DNA from: JAGLSB01 sp023135955
GTDB taxonomy: Bacteria; Bacteroidota; Bacteroidia; Bacteroidales; GCA-2748055
DNA length: 18,299 nucleotides
Direction of reading: 5' to 3'
NCBI GenBank assembly: GCA_030673645.1
Contig: DAOVIO010000072.1
Span: forward strand, 1 to 18,299
Position numbers and translations under genes: made by a program. The notes beneath the pieces are model-generated. The model did not search any database. It was not told where the DNA came from and worked only from the letters and a program-made list of their open reading frames with translations. Shown here piece after piece: positions 15,484-18,299 of the stretch; positions within the stretch are counted from its first letter, which is position 1, and every line of letters begins with the position of its first letter.

Positions 15484-16917
15484 ATGAAAATTTCACAATT
15501 CCTTGTATTCGGCTTCTTTTCATTCCTGTTATCAGGCTGCTCTTCAAATGACTGGGTCTCGTTATTCAATGGAGAAGACCTTTCAGGCTGGAAAGCATCT
15601 GAAAATCAAGATACCTGGAAAGTTGAAAATGGAGAACTAGTCACTTCAGGTCCAAGGTCTCATTTATTTTATACCGGTGATACCGAAAATCACGATTTTA
15701 AGAATTTTGAACTAATGATTGATGTAAAAACTGTGCCTGGCGCAAATTCAGGTATATACTTTCATACAGAATTTCAGGAAGAGGGCTGGCCTGATAAGGG
15801 CTATGAATGTCAGGTAATTAATTCCAATAAGCCATCAAAACCGGGAGCTTATGTAGAACACAAAATGACAGGTAGTATTTATGCTATCCGAAATGTGTGG
15901 AAATCACCTGTAAAGGATGGTGAATGGTTCAACTACCATATTATAGTTCAGGGGAAAACTATTAAAATATATATAAATGATGAGCTAATGTCTGAATATA
16001 CCGAACCCGAAAATCCATATAGGCCCGGAGACAAAATAGGACGGGTACTTTCATCGGGAACATTTGCGCTTCAGGGTCACGACCCTGGGAGTGAGGTTCA
16101 TTATAAAAACATAAAAGTTAAAGCGCTCCCAGATGATTTACCAACTCCGGGAACGCCTCCTGAAGATCTTGAATTCGAAAAACAAATACTCGATCTTGCA
16201 AATGCTAATTTTCCTCTTATCGACCTACATGTTCATCTTAAAGGCGATCTAACAATGGAGGCGGCTCTTGAAAATGCTCGTAATTATGGATTTACTTATG
16301 GGTTTGCTGTTAATTGTGGATTAAAAATGGGGTTTGAAACAGATTCTGAATTGCAAGATTATATCGACAACTATGAAAAACCTCCTCACAGCTGGTTCGC
16401 AATGCAAGCGGAAGGAAGAGAATGGCTGGATATGTTCTCTCAGGAAAGTATTGACCAATTCGATTATGCTTTCACGGACGCAATGACCTGGACTAACGAT
16501 AACGGAAAAAGAATGCGCCTCTGGATAAAGGAGGAAACAGAGGTCGGTGATCCACAAGATTTCATGGATCAAATGGTTGACAGACTTGTGGGTATTCTGG
16601 AAAACGAACCTATACAAATTTATGTAAATTCTACATTCCTTCCAGATGAAATTAGTCAGAACTATGATGAATTATGGACAGAGGAGCGAATGGATGCGGT
16701 AATTAAGGCTCTATATGAAAATCAGATCGCACTGGAAATAAATAATAGGCGGCGTATTCCTGGTCCTACATTCATAAAACGAGCTAAAGAAGCCGGAGTT
16801 AAATTCACCTTCGGAACAAATAATGCAGGATCGGAAGATCTGGGAAGAATGGATTATGCTATTTCTATGATTGAAGAATGTGGTCTCACAATTAATGATA
16901 TGTGGATCCCTGAATAG
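15484..16917 (+). CDS. DUF1080 (3-keto-glycoside hydrolase-like) protein fused to PHP/amidohydrolase-like domain
   Basis: 477 residues with a lipoprotein signal (lipobox LLSGC, C19). Residues 24-215 form a DUF1080/GH16-like jelly roll: SLFNGEDLSGW, ANSGIYFHTEF, GYECQVIN, GEWFNYHIIV and GTFALQGHD. DUF1080 proteins are known as 3-keto-glycoside (3-keto-disaccharide) hydrolases. After a Pro-rich linker (about 218-228) the second domain (about 235-477) opens with D247-L-H249-V-H251 and continues with MQAEGREW (E310), FTDAMTW (D332) and LEINNRR, resembling a PHP/amidohydrolase metal barrel. The position where PHP enzymes have a late SDAH motif reads FGTNNAG, so the last metal ligands are changed. 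The second-domain reaction is unknown. The next gene, 48 bases on, is a second DUF1080 protein. Confidence 0.85.
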   Translation: MKISQFLVFGFFSFLLSGCSSNDWVSLFNGEDLSGWKASENQDTWKVENGELVTSGPRSHLFYTGDTENHDFKNFELMIDVKTVPGANSGIYFHTEFQEEGWPDKGYECQVINSNKPSKPGAYVEHKMTGSIYAIRNVWKSPVKDGEWFNYHIIVQGKTIKIYINDELMSEYTEPENPYRPGDKIGRVLSSGTFALQGHDPGSEVHYKNIKVKALPDDLPTPGTPPEDLEFEKQILDLANANFPLIDLHVHLKGDLTMEAALENARNYGFTYGFAVNCGLKMGFETDSELQDYIDNYEKPPHSWFAMQAEGREWLDMFSQESIDQFDYAFTDAMTWTNDNGKRMRLWIKEETEVGDPQDFMDQMVDRLVGILENEPIQIYVNSTFLPDEISQNYDELWTEERMDAVIKALYENQIALEINNRRRIPGPTFIKRAKEAGVKFTFGTNNAGSEDLGRMDYAISMIEECGLTINDMWIPE

Positions 16918-16965
16918 CTTTTTAATTCTTCAGAAAATTATAAAACGTAAATAAATTATGAACAT

Positions 16966-17631
16966 ATGAAAAAGAAACAATTCGCTTTAACTGCGTTCCT
17001 CCTTGTGTTTTCGATATCATTGTTTGCCGGAGGAGATGATTGGAAGTCTCTATTCAATGGTAAAAATACCAAGGGCTGGATTCAAAAAAACGGAACAGCT
17101 ACCTACCGGGTAGAAGATGGAATGATCATTGGAAAAACGGCACCGGGAAGTCCAAATTCTTTCCTTTGTACCGAAAAGGAATATGGCGATTTTGAATTGG
17201 TATTTGACGTCAAATTGATGAGTAATGAATTAAACTCCGGTGTACAAATCCGCTCCCAAACTAAAAATCCAAAAAACGACGAGAAATTTGGTCGGGTGAA
17301 CGGTCCCCAGATCGAAATTGAAGCAAGTGGTGAAAATGGAGCCGAAGCTGGATATATTTACGGGGAGGCTTGTGGAGGATGGATGACCCAGAAAGATAAA
17401 TTAATTCCACATAAAAGCTTTAAAGATGGCGAGTGGAATAATTATAAAATAATCGCAAAGGGATCTAGAATCCAGGTTTGGATCAACGACAAGCAAATCT
17501 CAGATTTAACAGATGAAGAGAAATTTGAAACGCATCCAAAGGGCTTTATCGGACTTCAGGTTCACGGAGTTAGAGATAGGGGGCCGTTCCAGGTAGCCTG
17601 GCGAAATATAAAAATAAGGGAGCTTGACTAA
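16966..17631 (+). CDS. Single-domain DUF1080 protein, secreted
   Basis: 221 residues with a Sec signal ending near LFAGG (about 1-22) and no lipobox. It shows the complete DUF1080 pattern: WKSLFNGKNTKGW (26-38), NSGVQIRSQ (90-98), GPQIEIEA (113-120), GEACGGWM, DGEWNNYKII and KGFIGLQVHG near the end. Its size is close to that of a free-standing jelly roll. It should act in the periplasm on 3-keto-glycosides, next to its two-domain paralogue, with which it shares an operon. No Gfo/Idh/MocA oxidoreductase, the common genomic partner that makes the 3-keto sugar, is seen in the window. Confidence 0.9.
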   Translation: MKKKQFALTAFLLVFSISLFAGGDDWKSLFNGKNTKGWIQKNGTATYRVEDGMIIGKTAPGSPNSFLCTEKEYGDFELVFDVKLMSNELNSGVQIRSQTKNPKNDEKFGRVNGPQIEIEASGENGAEAGYIYGEACGGWMTQKDKLIPHKSFKDGEWNNYKIIAKGSRIQVWINDKQISDLTDEEKFETHPKGFIGLQVHGVRDRGPFQVAWRNIKIRELD

Positions 17632-17700
17632 AAGAATAGTATTGGGCTTTGATTATTGTTAAAAATGATCTTAATTTCGCTTGGGGGTCTAATCAAAGGC

Positions 17701-18162
17701 ATGCAAGAACACGTCACAACCTGTCCAAGAAACTGCTACAGCACCTGCTCTTTTAAAGTGTGGACAGATAGGGGTCGGCTTGTGAAAATTGATCCCGACC
17801 CAACAAATAAAGCAACTCCGGAAGGGCCTTGCCTAAAAGGCCTTAGTTATATTGAAAGGGTTTATTCACCCGACAGAATTCTTTATCCTCTTAAAAAAAT
17901 TAATGGCTCTTTCGTCCAAATATCCTGGGAAAAAGCCATGGAGGAAATTACTGAAAAGCTAGTCTCTATCAAGAATAAATTTGGATCTCATTCTGTGTTT
18001 TTCTTCGCTTCAAGCGGTATGTCGGGTCTCCTCAACTCTGTAAGCACAAATTTCTGGAGGATGTTTGGCGGGGCAACAACTGTGTATGGAAATCTTTGCT
18101 GGCCTGCCGGACTTGAAGCGACAAATATTACTTTAGGCGAAAATAAGCACAATCTTCCCTAG
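17701..18162 (+). pseudogene. Molybdopterin oxidoreductase, N-terminal 153 residues only
   Basis: From ATG 17701 the peptide opens MQEHVTTCPRNCYSTC with a Cx3Cx3Cx27C [4Fe-4S] motif (fourth Cys in GPCLKG), then IERVYSPDRILYPLK, ISWEKAMEEITEKL and GNLCWPAGLEATN. This is the start of a Mo/W-bis-MGD catalytic subunit of the DMSO-reductase superfamily. Members are roughly 650-900 residues; here TAG at 18160-18162 ends it just after LGENKHNLP, at the point where the cofactor-binding domain should continue. Neither of the other plus frames continues it, so this is not a simple frameshift. The in-frame TTG 17656 and ATG 17665 are alternative starts, but ATG 17701 fits the family best (no Tat signal is seen in either extension). 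It cannot be active as it stands. Lost residues may lie elsewhere if a rearrangement or insertion occurred near 18160. Confidence 0.85.
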
Positions 18163-18299
18163 CCTGATTAATTCATAAACTTCAAAATCAGGGATTTTCA
18201 CCTTGATTTTCACACTAAGATACGTCATAACAATTTCAACGGAGCAATTTTCTGGCAATGTATCAATTAATCCATATCTGATCCTTGCTCCCGACAGAG
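18133..18299 (-). CDS. Unrecognised partial open frame at window end
   Basis: On the minus strand, 54 codons are open from the window edge to TAA at 18133-18135, ending in ...IRLGKIVLIFA. The peptide has a repeated KIKVKI stretch and begins LSGARIRYGLIDTLPEN. The last part overlaps the end of the molybdoenzyme fragment on the other strand. I do not recognise a family. It may be the end of an inserted gene such as a transposase, or chance. Start lies outside the window. Confidence 0.25.
   Translation of the reverse strand, partial: LSGARIRYGLIDTLPENCSVEIVMTYLSVKIKVKIPDFEVYELIRLGKIVLIFA

Overview
The window is from a member of the Bacteroidota. Evidence: a SusC/SusD outer-membrane pair, an ECF sigma factor of the Bacteroidota type, many lipoproteins with a Cys lipobox, A-rich leaders instead of Shine-Dalgarno sites before most genes, and AT-rich DNA. 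The mix of polysaccharide lyase and multihaem/NrfD respiration fits a facultative or anaerobic marine or sediment lineage, but the genus cannot be read from the sequence.

Left part (1-3465): the C-terminal end of an XRE-type antitoxin-like regulator; a lipoprotein metallophosphatase resembling ADP-ribose/CDP-alcohol diphosphatase; an ECF sigma factor that overlaps it tail to tail and has no anti-sigma gene beside it; and a lipoprotein amidohydrolase. A 449-base gap follows, holding a 166-base nested palindrome with a bidirectional terminator at its centre.

Middle part (3466-10588, minus strand): a polysaccharide-utilisation locus. In order of transcription it has a 72-residue FecR-like anti-sigma stub, SusC, SusD, an intrinsic terminator, then a heparinase II/III-family lyase lipoprotein. 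SusC/SusD would bind and import oligosaccharides, and the lyase would cleave a uronic-acid-containing glycan. The stub and the distant orphan sigma factor look like parts of a dismantled sigma/FecR circuit.

Right-middle part (10765-14859, minus strand): a compact operon for a membrane respiratory module: tetrahaem cytochrome c, Tat-exported four-cluster ferredoxin, NrfD quinol-oxidising membrane subunit, and a DUF2339-like polytopic protein. No complete catalytic subunit is present. A 624-base non-coding gap with a 9-bp inverted repeat lies upstream.

Right part (15484-18299, plus strand): two DUF1080 (3-keto-glycoside hydrolase-like) proteins, the first fused to a PHP/amidohydrolase-like domain, then a molybdopterin oxidoreductase cut off after about 153 residues. 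The DNA just after the break is open on the other strand with unrecognised coding, suggesting a rearrangement or insertion. I found no tRNA, rRNA, CRISPR array or complete insertion sequence, and no clear-cut new defence system. The most unusual items are the FecR stub, the truncated molybdoenzyme beside a catalytic-subunit-less respiratory operon, and the nested palindrome.
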